A stretch of DNA of 64,000 nt from Alphaproteobacteria bacterium (GCA_028706255.1 JAQWBS010000001.1:87617-151616), one strand, 5' to 3'; shown: positions 40,891 to 50,542, counted from the first letter of the stretch. The notes: generated by a model from the letters alone, not told the origin. Program-made: numbers and translations.

Positions 40891-43611
40891 TTAGAAATTA
40901 TATCTAATTGTCAAATAAACCTGATCATCATGATAACTTGAGTTTGCATCTCGAGCATATCCGAAGTTAAATGCAATTGGTGTCAAAATGTTATTAATTT
41001 TGAAATTAAAACTTCCTCTAACACTATCACGCTTTGTTGCATCTCCTCTAAAAGTCCAAGGAGAATTTGGATTCCCAACAAAGGAAGCTCGCACCTCAGA
41101 AGCCGTATCCCCCACATTTCGTGAATAAGCCAACTCCATCGCAGGCGTGATGATATAAGTGTCGAAGACCATATTTCTTGAAACTCTTAACCCAACAGGA
41201 ATTTCCACACTATTCCAATAAGCGCTTTTGAACTTTCTTGCCCCAATGCCCTTTTCTGTGTAGGCATCATTATAAAGATAGGCATATTCCACACCAACAA
41301 ACGGTTCGACCACCCCACATTCATTGCCAATATCATATCCAAACTCTGCATTTGCAAAGAGGGTTTTAGTATTATATTGCCCAGTTGAATTAATCGTACT
41401 ACTAACAACATCTGTCTTATTAGTGATAATTCCACCGCCTAAACTTCCTGTGATATATACTCTTTGAGGTTTATATTTTCCATAAAGCGAAACCAAATAT
41501 TCATCAACTTCGGCTTTATTCTGAATGGATTGCCCCTTTCCTTCAACATCACCGAAAGCATAGCTAACGGCTAAACCAAGATTGAGCGCATTTGGAATGA
41601 AATCATAGTCATATCCCAAAGCAATGCTGGTTGGAGAATATTTATAACCGATTGTGGTTTTGCCACTATCTCGGTCAATCCAGTTCTGCCCAATATTTAA
41701 CCACAAATGTTCATCTGAAAACCCATTTGACATACCACAACTTGGACAATTTTTATTTTGCACGCGGGAAGAAATCTGACGCCCAAACTGTCTAATTCCT
41801 GATTTGTGAACTTCATTGTAAACAATATTATCTCGCCCAGCAATTACCGCAAATTTTTCTTCAGCATCTTTGCTTATTTCACCCGTATAATAAATATTAT
41901 CAAACATTTCTCTTTCGGAAAGTGAGAGGTCAGTTCTCATACGATAAGTGTCTGCCAAGGCAGTTAAGTTTTTATAGCCCTCTAAATCTCTCTTAATTTC
42001 AATATCTGTCGTGCCATTTTCAACAACCACAGAAGCCAAATCATTACTCCAACCAGTAAACTCACTATAATCATGTGCGTAGCTATAAGAACCGATTTCA
42101 TGAGAAGATAAATTATAAGGCACAAGATAAACATTATCTTTAAGAACTGCAGAACTACCAAGAAAAGATGATTTTGCTTCAGTCATAAGCGGACGAAAAC
42201 TTGTACCACTTTCAAAAACAACTTTTGCATTGCTCAAATCAAAATTAAGTCTTTGTCCGTTAGGGTCATTGATTAAATCTGGCTCTTGGTCATACATTGC
42301 ATATAAAGCACCTTCTTTGACATTAAACTCACCAAAATATTCACTATTATCTCCCCAAAGATATAAACTTCCTAACCCTGTCTTATTAATTACACCACCA
42401 GTTGTAGGATTTTCAAACTCATCAATACTTCTCATTGGGTCACGAACATTAATCAAAGTGTCCTGAAGGGTATGAAAATTAACAATCGCTGTTTCCTTAA
42501 CGAAGTCAATGGAGTTCAAACTTGGTGTTTCAACGCCATTATAAACCTTAATGACCTTATTATTTTCAAAAAGAATCTCTTTTTTATCTTCTGTGGTAGC
42601 AATGCCGATTGTTCCCTCAACATTATAAATCGCACCGCCTAATGCTCTGAAGTCTGAAACATAGTTTCCAATAAAATCACCCGTAATTCTACCGATTATT
42701 GAATTGTCATTATAAATTGCTCCACCCATACTTCTCCAGCCATCAAGCCCAACGGCAAAGTTTCCGATAAAATCCCCTTCAATCACACCAATTTCCGCAT
42801 GATTAAGATTATGAATTGCCCCACCTCTGGCAATCATCTTACTTGCCAAAGCTTGGTTAGCAATAAAATCACCTCGAATTGTGCCAATTTTTGAAGAATA
42901 ATAGTTATAAATCGCGCCACCTTGAGCCGGCGCACCCGCAGACGTCGCAACCTTGTTATTAATAAAATTACCATAAATATTTTCAATAACAGCCTGATCA
43001 TTATTATTGTTGATTGCCCCACCATTTGTTTCGACTGAACCGGAAGATTTATTCCCAATAAAATTGCCCGTAATTGTGCCAACTTTAGCTTCATTAACAA
43101 GAGCTCCTCCTTTGACACTGGAATCCGTGGTTTTCACATTATTGATGAAATCGCCCTCAATCAAATTAACCGTTGCTGGAGTGCTTCCACTAATTTCATT
43201 TGAAAAAGGCGTGGTGTTAACATTATTTACAAAGTCTCCACTAACTCTATCTAACTTCCCTTTGTTGGAAACAATCTTGGCTTGCGTTGCATCATAATCA
43301 AAGAAATGACCTTCAATTGTTCCCTCACTAGCATAATGCTCAACTCTATCATGAGGAACAATATCATCTCTAGGTGTAAGATCATATTTATAAAAAACTT
43401 TTTCCCATTTTCCATCAACAATTTCATAAGTTGAAAATACAGCATCTGCTTCATCGACTTTTGTAAAGACAACGTCAAAAGCGCTCTCCATAAATTCCGA
43501 TTCGCTATCAAGGGTGGATGTATAATTTTCTAAATTAAGATACGCATTTGCATTTGTTGAAAAGCAAACAGTACCAAGAAGACAGAAAAGAGCAGAAATA
43601 CTTTTGTTCAT
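40891..43611 (-). CDS. Autotransporter with repeat-rich passenger
   Basis: Type Va secreted outer-membrane protein, 906 residues from ATG 43611 (ATG 43623 is too close to the ribosome site). Signal peptide ends FSTNANA. Passenger (about 30-600) has repeated beta-helix units of the form GDFIGN...GGAIYN...IGxI about 30 residues apart between roughly 140 and 340; five or more copies are visible. The C-terminal beta-barrel (about 640-906) begins HLWLNIGQNWIDRDSGKTT and ends LTIRYNF with terminal Phe. A CPSCGM pair lies between. Such proteins usually act in adhesion; no protease motif seen. Intact, unlike the copy at 15242. Confidence 0.9.
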   Translation of the reverse strand: MNKSISALFCLLGTVCFSTNANAYLNLENYTSTLDSESEFMESAFDVVFTKVDEADAVFSTYEIVDGKWEKVFYKYDLTPRDDIVPHDRVEHYASEGTIEGHFFDYDATQAKIVSNKGKLDRVSGDFVNNVNTTPFSNEISGSTPATVNLIEGDFINNVKTTDSSVKGGALVNEAKVGTITGNFIGNKSSGSVETNGGAINNNNDQAVIENIYGNFINNKVATSAGAPAQGGAIYNYYSSKIGTIRGDFIANQALASKMIARGGAIHNLNHAEIGVIEGDFIGNFAVGLDGWRSMGGAIYNDNSIIGRITGDFIGNYVSDFRALGGAIYNVEGTIGIATTEDKKEILFENNKVIKVYNGVETPSLNSIDFVKETAIVNFHTLQDTLINVRDPMRSIDEFENPTTGGVINKTGLGSLYLWGDNSEYFGEFNVKEGALYAMYDQEPDLINDPNGQRLNFDLSNAKVVFESGTSFRPLMTEAKSSFLGSSAVLKDNVYLVPYNLSSHEIGSYSYAHDYSEFTGWSNDLASVVVENGTTDIEIKRDLEGYKNLTALADTYRMRTDLSLSEREMFDNIYYTGEISKDAEEKFAVIAGRDNIVYNEVHKSGIRQFGRQISSRVQNKNCPSCGMSNGFSDEHLWLNIGQNWIDRDSGKTTIGYKYSPTSIALGYDYDFIPNALNLGLAVSYAFGDVEGKGQSIQNKAEVDEYLVSLYGKYKPQRVYITGSLGGGIITNKTDVVSSTINSTGQYNTKTLFANAEFGYDIGNECGVVEPFVGVEYAYLYNDAYTEKGIGARKFKSAYWNSVEIPVGLRVSRNMVFDTYIITPAMELAYSRNVGDTASEVRASFVGNPNSPWTFRGDATKRDSVRGSFNFKINNILTPIAFNFGYARDANSSYHDDQVYLTIRYNF

Positions 43612-43727
43612 TTTTTTACACATCCTGTATAAATAATAATCATTATTATAATTCTATCAGAAAAAAACAATTATGGAAATAAAAATCATACAATAAGTTA
43701 TATATGTTAACTCAAGCTTAATCCCAC

Positions 43728-43761
43728 AAAAAAAAGAGCCGCTAATAAGCAGCTCTTTTTT
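43728..43761. terminator. Terminator downstream of pyrophosphatase gene
   Basis: A-rich run and GAGC/GCTC stem with T6 on both strands; 16 bases after the hppA stop (minus strand). Confidence 0.85.
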
Positions 43762-43776
43762 CAATGTTTCAATTTT

Positions 43777-46200
43777 CTATTTGTCAGCCGACTCAATTCT
43801 CATCTTATAGAATGAGCGATAAACGAAATAAAGTGCAATCAAACCAAAAACAATGCTGGCTGTTAAAGTAACACATTTAGGTGCTGCTTCTGCCATTTCA
43901 ACAGCAAGTAAACCAAATAATGTTGTGAATTTGATAATTGGATTGAGCGAAACAGAAGATGTATCCTTATATGGGTCACCCACAGTATCCCCAACCACAG
44001 TTGCCGCATGAAGCTCTGTTCCTTTTTCTTTTAAGTCAACTTCAACAACTTTCTTGGCATTATCCCATGCACCGCCAGCATTTGCCATAAACAAAGCTTG
44101 GAACAACCCAAAGACAGCAATTGAAATCAAGTAACTTGCAAAAAGGTTGGCATCAAAACAAGCAAAACAAATTGTGAAAGAAAAAATTGCAATAAAGATA
44201 TTAAACATTCCCTTTTGTGCATATTGTGTGCAAATTTTCACAACTGCTTTACTATCTTCAATGGATGCTGCTTTTTTACCATCAAGCTTAATTGTGTGCT
44301 TAATGAAGTTCACAGCCTTATATGCACCTGCCGCAACGGCTTGCATAGAAGCACCAGAGAACCAGTAAATAACTGCACCACCGAGAATAAGTCCAAAGAG
44401 AACGTGTGGATCAAGCAGGTTCAAAGAAAGATTAAGCATCAAAATGATTGAGAAAATCATTGTTGTTGCTCCAATCACAGCTGTTCCAATCAAAACAGGT
44501 TTAGCAGTTGCTTTGAAAGTGTTTCCTGCACTATCATTTTCTTCCAACAAGTCTTTACCAAGTGTAAAGTCTGGTTTGAAGCCATAGTCTTTTTCAATCT
44601 CTTTCGAAATACCTTTAATTTGTTCAATTTGAGAAAGTTCAAAAACAGATTGTGCATTATCCGTCACTGGACCATAACTATCCACAGCAATTGTCACAGG
44701 TCCCATGCCGAGCATTCCAAACGCTACCAAACCAAAAGCAAAGACGTGAGAATAAATCATATAATCACCCAAAACTTCGGTCGAAGCAAAATATGCCACA
44801 GCCATTAGTCCAACCATTACCAAGCCTTTCCAGAAAGCTGAAAAGTTACCAGCAACCAAACCAGAAATAATATTCAAAGAAGCACCTGCTTCACGACTTG
44901 AGTTCACAATCTCTTGAACGTGTTTAGATTTAGAAGAAGTGAAAATTTTAGTAAATTCTGGAATAATCGCTGCTGCAAATGTTCCACAGCTGATGATTGT
45001 TGCCAGTCTCCACCATAAATCTGGATTCAAGTCTGCAAGCATCAAGTAAGACACCCCATAAGTTACCCCAATGGAGATAAGAGAAGTAAACCAAACAAGT
45101 GTCGTGAGTGGAATTTCAAAATCGAAAGATTTTTTCTTACCAAACAATGTACGAGAGAATTTCTCATTGATGAAATATGAAACCAAAGAAGTCAAAATCA
45201 TCAACAAACGCATTGCGAAAATCCACACAATGAACTTGCCTTGAATGAGTGTGCTTCCACCCATTGCAGTTAATTGACCTTCAGGAGAATATGCCATACC
45301 AACCGCAAGAATAATGAACGTAATTAACGCCACACCTGTCACACCATAAGTTTCAAAACCATCGGCTGTTGGTCCAACTGAGTCACCAGCATTATCGCCA
45401 ACACAGTCAGCAATCACCCCTGGATTTCTAGCATCATCTTCATCAATCTTGAAAATAATTTTCATCAAGTCTGCACCAATATCGGCAATTTTTGTGAAAA
45501 TGCCACCGCAAATACGAAGCGCTGAAGCACCCAAGCTTTCACCAATTGCAAACCCAATAAAACAAGCTCCAGCATAATCTTTTGGAACCCAAAGCAAAAT
45601 GACAATCATCAAAATAAGTTCAACACAAATCAGCAAAACACCAATAGACATTCCTGAACGAAGTGGCAATGACATCACATTATAAGCTTTTCCTTTCAAC
45701 GATTCGAAAGCTGTTCTTGAGTTTGCATAAGTGTTGATTCTCATTCCGAACCAAGCCACCCCATATGACCCCAAAATTCCCAAAACAGACCAAGCTAAAA
45801 TATTCAAAACCTTGTTCATTGGAATTCCACTTAGGAAATAGAAATAATAGAAAATGCAGGCAGCAATGAAAAGCTCAAGAATAACGAGCAACTTTGCCTG
45901 TTGTTTCATATATGTTTTGCATGTCTCATAAATTGTTTCAGAAACAGCAAGCATTGATTTATGTGATGGAAGATTTTTAATTTTCACGAACTCATAAAGC
46001 CCGAATAAAAGCCCTAGGACACAAATTCCAAGGCCATAAAACAAAATATCGCTACCCAAAATATTATATCCGAAGATATTATAAGTCACATCAAGTGACG
46101 GCAAAATCAAATCGACTTCAGAGGCCTGAGCATTTGTTGACATAAACAAGGTCATCACAGCCATAAGCATAAAGCCAAAACTTCTTTTAAGAAAAGACAT
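43777..46200 (-). CDS. hppA: Membrane-bound ion-translocating pyrophosphatase (Bacteroides-like type)
   Basis: Couples pyrophosphate hydrolysis to Na+ and/or H+ pumping across the inner membrane. 807 residues with about 16 helices plus an N-terminal signal-like helix (FGFMLMAVMTLFMSTNAQA). The substrate region reads DARNPGVIADCVGDNAGDSVGPTADGFETYGVTGVAL in consecutive pieces (about 262-298), the form found in the Na+,H+-pumping Bacteroides group rather than the alphaproteobacterial GDCAGMAADLFETY form. C-terminal NAGGAWDNAKK and VVGDTVGDPYKDTSS are intact. GASLNIISGLVAGN suggests K+ dependence. ATG 46200 is better spaced from GGAGG than 46203. Ion specificity is inferred. Confidence 0.93.
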   Translation of the reverse strand: MSFLKRSFGFMLMAVMTLFMSTNAQASEVDLILPSLDVTYNIFGYNILGSDILFYGLGICVLGLLFGLYEFVKIKNLPSHKSMLAVSETIYETCKTYMKQQAKLLVILELFIAACIFYYFYFLSGIPMNKVLNILAWSVLGILGSYGVAWFGMRINTYANSRTAFESLKGKAYNVMSLPLRSGMSIGVLLICVELILMIVILLWVPKDYAGACFIGFAIGESLGASALRICGGIFTKIADIGADLMKIIFKIDEDDARNPGVIADCVGDNAGDSVGPTADGFETYGVTGVALITFIILAVGMAYSPEGQLTAMGGSTLIQGKFIVWIFAMRLLMILTSLVSYFINEKFSRTLFGKKKSFDFEIPLTTLVWFTSLISIGVTYGVSYLMLADLNPDLWWRLATIISCGTFAAAIIPEFTKIFTSSKSKHVQEIVNSSREAGASLNIISGLVAGNFSAFWKGLVMVGLMAVAYFASTEVLGDYMIYSHVFAFGLVAFGMLGMGPVTIAVDSYGPVTDNAQSVFELSQIEQIKGISKEIEKDYGFKPDFTLGKDLLEENDSAGNTFKATAKPVLIGTAVIGATTMIFSIILMLNLSLNLLDPHVLFGLILGGAVIYWFSGASMQAVAAGAYKAVNFIKHTIKLDGKKAASIEDSKAVVKICTQYAQKGMFNIFIAIFSFTICFACFDANLFASYLISIAVFGLFQALFMANAGGAWDNAKKVVEVDLKEKGTELHAATVVGDTVGDPYKDTSSVSLNPIIKFTTLFGLLAVEMAEAAPKCVTLTASIVFGLIALYFVYRSFYKMRIESADK

Positions 46201-46349
46201 CATTTCCTCCTAAATAAAATTAACAATAATATTATTTATGGATAATATTCCCCAAAGTATAAACATTCTATTAAACATTTTAAATTATATTCAAAATCAG
46301 TTACAATTAAAAGTGCATAAAATAAATTCTTGAACTTCGGAGAACTTAA

Positions 46350-46619
46350 ATGAAAAGAATTCTAATCCTTGTTGCTTTCATTTTTGTTGCGGCTTGTGCA
46401 ACAGAAACACCGAAAGAGACATATCCTTATAATATGACTGCAAAAGAGTGGAACAACCTTTCCATTCAAGATCAAGCAAAAATCAGAAGAGATTTTTATT
46501 TCTATGAAAAAGGTGATAAAAATTTCGTCAATCCAGAACTGAGTGTTGAAGGGCAACAATCTGTTACCCCTAGTTGGAAGAAAAACCAACCTGCTCCAAC
46601 CCCAGCTCCTGCAGAATAA
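46350..46619 (+). CDS. Small putative lipoprotein
   Basis: 89 residues; signal RILILVAFIFVAAC with lipobox Cys at about 16. Mature part is short and hydrophilic (MTAKEWNNLSIQDQAKIRRDFYFYEKGDKN) and ends with a Pro/Ala-rich tail (QPAPTPAPAE) that might span toward peptidoglycan. Start ATG 46350. Monocistronic with a clear terminator. No known family recognised. Confidence 0.78.
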   Translation: MKRILILVAFIFVAACATETPKETYPYNMTAKEWNNLSIQDQAKIRRDFYFYEKGDKNFVNPELSVEGQQSVTPSWKKNQPAPTPAPAE

Positions 46620-46629
46620 AAACAGAAAG

Positions 46630-46661
46630 AGCCTCAAGAAATAAACCTTGGGGCTTTTTTT
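46630..46661 (+). terminator. Terminator after lipoprotein gene
   Basis: Stem AGCCTCAAG/CTTGGGGCT (one G-U pair) with an 8-base loop and T7, 11 bases after the stop at 46619. Confidence 0.9.
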
Positions 46662-46669
46662 GAAAAGAC

Positions 46670-46746
46670 TGGCGTGTTCGGGGGGATTCGAACCCCCTAC
46701 CCCTGACGTCGGAAGTCAGTACTCTATCCAAATGAGCTACGAACAC
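46670..46746 (-). tRNA. tRNA-Arg (CCG anticodon)
   Basis: 77 bases with encoded CCA. Acceptor GTGTTCG/CGAACAC, D arm AGCTCATTTGGATAGAGT, anticodon stem CTGAC/GTCAG around TTCCGAC (anticodon CCG, reads CGG), T arm GGGGGTTCGAATCCCCC. Confidence 0.97.
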
Positions 46747-46844
46747 ATAAAACTGCTTATAGCTTATTCTATTTTATTTCGCTAGCATTTTATCTTCCCC
46801 ACACAAAAAACAACAAGAAATAACATAATTTTATGTTTTTATAC

Positions 46845-46873
46845 TTGACTATTACCGTAAGTTTATGTATTAA
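46845..46873 (+). promoter_or_regulatory. rpmB promoter
   Basis: TTGACT (46845-46850), 17-base spacer, TATTAA (46868-46873), about 45 bases before the rpmB start. Confidence 0.65.
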
Positions 46874-46917
46874 AGGCAACAGTTTAAGAAAAAAGTGAAA
46901 TTTAGGGATATTGAAAA

Positions 46918-47196
46918 ATGGCTAAGAAATGTGAATTAACTGGTGTTGGCGTTATGACTGGCAACAATGTGAGCCACGCAAATAACAGAACTCGTCGTCG
47001 TTTTTTACCTAACTTGCAAGTTGTTTCTCTCTTGAGCGAATCTTTGGGTAGAGTTTTCAAATTGAAAATTTGTGCAAAAACACTTCGTTCAATTGAACAC
47101 AACGGTGGTTTGGATTCTTATTTAGAATCTACTTCTAACGAGAAATTGACTGTAAAAGGTAAAAAAATCAAAAAAGAAATTATCACAGCTAAATAG
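46918..47196 (+). CDS. rpmB: 50S ribosomal protein L28
   Basis: Large-subunit protein near the exit-tRNA site. 92 residues, close to the longer alphaproteobacterial form. Signature MAKKCELTGVGVMTGNNVSHANNRTRRRFLPNLQ (in consecutive parts), then LKICAKTLRSIEHNGGLDSYL. Starts ATG 46918, has its own promoter and terminator, so it is monocistronic. Confidence 0.98.
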   Translation: MAKKCELTGVGVMTGNNVSHANNRTRRRFLPNLQVVSLLSESLGRVFKLKICAKTLRSIEHNGGLDSYLESTSNEKLTVKGKKIKKEIITAK

Positions 47197-47221
47197 TTTC
47201 TTGATTGCGAAAAAGTTTCAA

Positions 47222-47254
47222 AATGTCTTTGTATTTCTACAAAGACATTTTTTT
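47222..47254 (+). terminator. rpmB terminator
   Basis: Perfect 12-bp stem AATGTCTTTGTA/TACAAAGACATT with a 4-base loop and T6. Confidence 0.92.
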
Positions 47255-47372
47255 ATCCCCATAATTAACAAGCTGTGAATAAATTTCTGCATTTTTTCCA
47301 TGATTACCTTTGTCTTTTTCAGAATTATTAGGTATAAAAATAAAAAACTTTTCACTTAGGAAATTCATAAAA

Positions 47373-48839
47373 ATGGAAAAACCAGATCTCTCGAAACTCC
47401 CTCATAACTTGGAAGCGGAACAAACTCTTCTCGGAGCACTCATTGCCAATAATGGCGCATATGAAAAAATCTCCGAGTTTTTGAAGCCTGCTCATTTTGC
47501 TGACCCTGTTCACGGCAAAATTTTTGAAGTTATCTCCAAACTTATCCAAAAGGGACACGTTGCCGAAGTTGCAAACTTAAAGAGCTATCTGGAGCAGGAA
47601 AAATCTTTGGAAGAAGTTGGCGGATATAAATATATCATCAAACTCGCCAGTGCTGCTTCCCCAATGACCAACATTGAATATTATGCAAAATTCATCTATG
47701 ACAAATTTCTCCGTCGTGAACTTATCTCAGCAGGCTATGAAATTGTTAGTGAAGCAAACATTGAAAACATCGATTCCGATGCCACAAACATCATTGAAAG
47801 TGCAGAACGAAAACTTTATAACCTTTCCAATCAAGACAGTTCTCGCACTGGCTTTGTTGAATTTTCTGAAGCCTTAGTTTCTTCCTTGGGGTTTATTGAA
47901 AAAGCCTATCAAAAAGAAGAAAAAATCTCTGGCATTCCAACCGGCTTAGACAGACTCGACCACAAAATTGGTGGATTGAATAAATCTGACCTCATCATTC
48001 TTGCTGGACGTCCTGCTATGGGAAAGACAGCCCTCGCCACCAACATTGCCTACAATGTTGCAGATTATATGTCACATAACAAAAATCTGGATGAAAAGAC
48101 AAGAGGTGTCGCATTTTTCTCACTGGAAATGTCTGCCGACCAATTAGCAACCAGAATTTTGTCTTCTGCCACTCAAACCAGTGGTCATAAAATGAGAAAT
48201 GGTGAATTAGACAATGCCGAATTCACCCGCATTGTTGGTGCAGTGAGAGAACTTGAAAGACTCCCGCTTTACATTGATGATTCCCCTGGGCTAACCATCA
48301 ATGGTATTCGCACGCGTGCCCGCCGTTTGAAAAGAAGCAAAGGCTTAGGCTTAATTGTGATTGACTATATTCAATTAATTATGGGCGACAGCAAAAAAGG
48401 CGAGAACCGTGTGCAAGAACTTTCTGAAATTTCTCGTGGACTTAAAATTTTAGCGAAGGAGCTTGATGTTCCTGTCATTGCGCTTTCTCAGCTCAATCGT
48501 GGGGTTGAACAAAGAGATGACAAACGCCCTGTAATGTCTGACCTTCGTGAATCTGGTTCCATCGAGCAAGATGCGGATATCGTCATGTTCGTTTATCGTG
48601 AAAATTACTATCTACAAAATGAAGAACCAAAGCAAAAAGCGACCGAAACACCAGAAAGATTCCAACAAAAACGTGAAGAATGGGAAAAACGGATTCGTGA
48701 AACAAAATATCAAGGGGATGTCATTATCGGAAAACAACGTCACGGTCCAACAGGAACAGTAACCCTTTCTTGGAATGGTGACTATGCTGAGTTTGGAAAT
48801 TTGGCAAATGAAGAATATCTCCCTGAGCAAATAGGATAG
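47373..48839 (+). CDS. dnaB: Replicative DNA helicase DnaB
   Basis: Hexameric helicase that unwinds DNA at the replication fork. ATG 47373 (MEKPDLSKLPHNLEAEQTLL) gives 488 residues; the longer frame from 47310 has no ribosome site and adds residues foreign to the family. N-terminal domain about 1-150, then RecA-like domain with SGIPTGLDRLDHKIGG, Walker A AGRPAMGKTALA, EMSADQLATR, VIDYIQLI, SQLNRGVEQRDDKRP and RESGSIEQDADIVMFVYR. No intein. It sits upstream of two YcgN paralogues. Confidence 0.97.
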   Translation: MEKPDLSKLPHNLEAEQTLLGALIANNGAYEKISEFLKPAHFADPVHGKIFEVISKLIQKGHVAEVANLKSYLEQEKSLEEVGGYKYIIKLASAASPMTNIEYYAKFIYDKFLRRELISAGYEIVSEANIENIDSDATNIIESAERKLYNLSNQDSSRTGFVEFSEALVSSLGFIEKAYQKEEKISGIPTGLDRLDHKIGGLNKSDLIILAGRPAMGKTALATNIAYNVADYMSHNKNLDEKTRGVAFFSLEMSADQLATRILSSATQTSGHKMRNGELDNAEFTRIVGAVRELERLPLYIDDSPGLTINGIRTRARRLKRSKGLGLIVIDYIQLIMGDSKKGENRVQELSEISRGLKILAKELDVPVIALSQLNRGVEQRDDKRPVMSDLRESGSIEQDADIVMFVYRENYYLQNEEPKQKATETPERFQQKREEWEKRIRETKYQGDVIIGKQRHGPTGTVTLSWNGDYAEFGNLANEEYLPEQIG

Positions 48840-48843
48840 AAAA

Positions 48844-49275
48844 TTGACAGATAAATTTTGGAAAACAAAAGAACTTGAAGCCTTCACTTCTGAAGAATGG
48901 GAAAGCATTTGCAATTTATGTGGCAAATGTTGTTTGGTTAAAGTGCAAGATGAAGACACGGATGAAATTTATTACACTGACGTTGTCTGTAAATATTTCA
49001 ATCATGACACTTGCACCTGCAAGGAATATGAAAATCGTTGCACCCTCGTTCCCGAATGCCTAAAACTAACGATTGATAATCTTGATAAAATTGAGTGGAT
49101 GCCTAAAGATTGCGCCTATAAAACACTTCTTGAAACCAAAGACCTTCCCGACTGGCACCCTTTGATAACTGGCAAACCACTGACGGATGAACATAATATC
49201 AAAGGAAAATGTATCTGCGAAACATTGGTCAAAGAAGAAGACTTAGAAGATCACATTATCGATGAGGATTTATAA
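48844..49275 (+). CDS. YcgN/UPF0260-family cysteine cluster protein (paralogue 1)
   Basis: 143-residue member of the YcgN (UPF0260) family, related to YkgJ-type CxxCxxCC proteins likely to bind zinc or an iron-sulfur cluster. Cysteines: CNLCGKCC (about 28-35), VVCKYF, CTCKEYENRC, VPEC, KDCAYK, followed by the family signature LPDWHPLITG. Extra CICE near the C terminus. Starts at TTG 48844, just after the dnaB stop, with GGATAG upstream and no closer ATG. Overlaps paralogue 2 through TAATG. Function unknown. Confidence 0.88.
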   Translation: MTDKFWKTKELEAFTSEEWESICNLCGKCCLVKVQDEDTDEIYYTDVVCKYFNHDTCTCKEYENRCTLVPECLKLTIDNLDKIEWMPKDCAYKTLLETKDLPDWHPLITGKPLTDEHNIKGKCICETLVKEEDLEDHIIDEDL

Positions 49276-49778
49276 TGAGCGAAAAATATCAGCTTGAGGA
49301 AGCATTCGACCCTCAATCTCGCTTTGAAAATTTGGAAGAGTTCGAACCAGAATTTTGGAAAACAAAAAAATTAGAATCCATGACTCGTGCAGAGTGGGAA
49401 TTGCTTTGTGATGGCTGCGGAAAATGTTGTTTGAATAAATTAGAATATAAGAAAAAAATTCACTTCACCAACACCCATTGCCGTTTTCTCAACTGCAACA
49501 ATTGCACTTGCCAAATTTATGCCAACAGATTTGAAGTTGTGCCAGATTGCCGTGACATAGACCTTGCCGCTGTGAGAGAAAAGCCAAGATGGCTACCAAA
49601 AACTTGTGCCTATTGGCTCTTGGATAACGGCTATGACTTGCCAGACTGGCACCCGCTCATCACCAAGAGAGCAGATTCGGTGCATCAGGCAAAAATGTCG
49701 CTCAAAGACCGTGAGATTGTTTCAGAAGTAGGAATTATAGACTATGATCATTACGTTGTTGACTGGGAAGACCTCTAA
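49275..49778 (+). CDS. YcgN/UPF0260-family cysteine cluster protein (paralogue 2)
   Basis: 167 residues, same family and layout as the preceding gene with a longer N terminus: FWKTKKLESMTRAEWE, CDGCGKCCLNK (about 45-55), THCRFLNCNNCTC, VVPDC, KTCAYWLL, YDLPDWHPLIT. ATG 49275 shares its A with the previous stop. The two proteins align through the whole Cys core, indicating tandem duplication and divergence. The 3' end overlaps the YgjP-like gene by 35 bases. Confidence 0.9.
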   Translation: MSEKYQLEEAFDPQSRFENLEEFEPEFWKTKKLESMTRAEWELLCDGCGKCCLNKLEYKKKIHFTNTHCRFLNCNNCTCQIYANRFEVVPDCRDIDLAAVREKPRWLPKTCAYWLLDNGYDLPDWHPLITKRADSVHQAKMSLKDREIVSEVGIIDYDHYVVDWEDL

Positions 49779-50466
49779 AATTAAGGAACGCATTAAGCTC
49801 CTCACCGGACTTGACCTGAAAGTCACGGTGTCTACCCGCAGTAAGAAAATGAATCTTAAAATCGATTCCAAGAACAAAACCCCTAGCCTTTCCATTCCCA
49901 AATTTTGCTCTGAAAAAAAAGCAATTGATTTTGTGGTTAAAAACTTAACGTGGATTAATGAGAAAATGGAAGGACTTGTTTCAGGAAAAAAATTTACTGA
50001 CGGTGACAACCTCAGTCTGTTCGGACAAGAACTCATCCTAAAACATTCCCCAAAAGCTCGCAGTGGCGTGCATCTTGAAGGCGACTTCTTAGTCGTTTCA
50101 GGTGAAGCAGCTTTCATTCATCGTCGCACCATGGACTTCATCAAAAAAATGGCAAGAATAAAATTCTATGACCTCTCAAAAATCAAAGCTGAAGAAGTTG
50201 ATTGCCAAGTTAATAATGTGGTCATCAAAGATACCAAAACCCGATGGGGAAGTTGCTCTTCCAAAGGCAACCTCAATTATAATTGGCGAATTGCCCTTGC
50301 CCCTTATTTCGTTTTTGAATATCTCGTTTGCCATGAAGTCGCTCATCTCAAACATCAAGACCACTCTGAAGATTTTTGGAAAACAGTTGCAAAATTAACC
50401 CCTTATCATCAACAAGGCAAAGCATGGTTAAAACAACATGGGAAGACCCTTTACCTCTACGAATAA
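49744..50466 (+). CDS. YgjP/DUF45-family zinc metallopeptidase-like protein
   Basis: 240-residue protein of the YgjP (M48-like, WLM/SprT-related) family. Zinc site HEVAHLKHQDHSEDFW (about 198-213) contains HExxH plus the third His. The family motif TRWGSCSSKGNLNYNWRIALAP precedes it in two pieces. N-terminal half is beta-rich. ATG 49744 lies within the preceding gene's 3' end, a 35-base overlap, so it is translationally coupled. Substrate unknown; possible protein quality or genome maintenance protease. Confidence 0.9.
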   Translation: MIITLLTGKTSKIKERIKLLTGLDLKVTVSTRSKKMNLKIDSKNKTPSLSIPKFCSEKKAIDFVVKNLTWINEKMEGLVSGKKFTDGDNLSLFGQELILKHSPKARSGVHLEGDFLVVSGEAAFIHRRTMDFIKKMARIKFYDLSKIKAEEVDCQVNNVVIKDTKTRWGSCSSKGNLNYNWRIALAPYFVFEYLVCHEVAHLKHQDHSEDFWKTVAKLTPYHQQGKAWLKQHGKTLYLYE

Positions 50467-50542
50467 GTCGTTTCTCTATTGATTGTTTTCAAAAAAACAC
50501 CTATATATATTTTAAGACAACAATAAACTTTGGAGTAAATTA

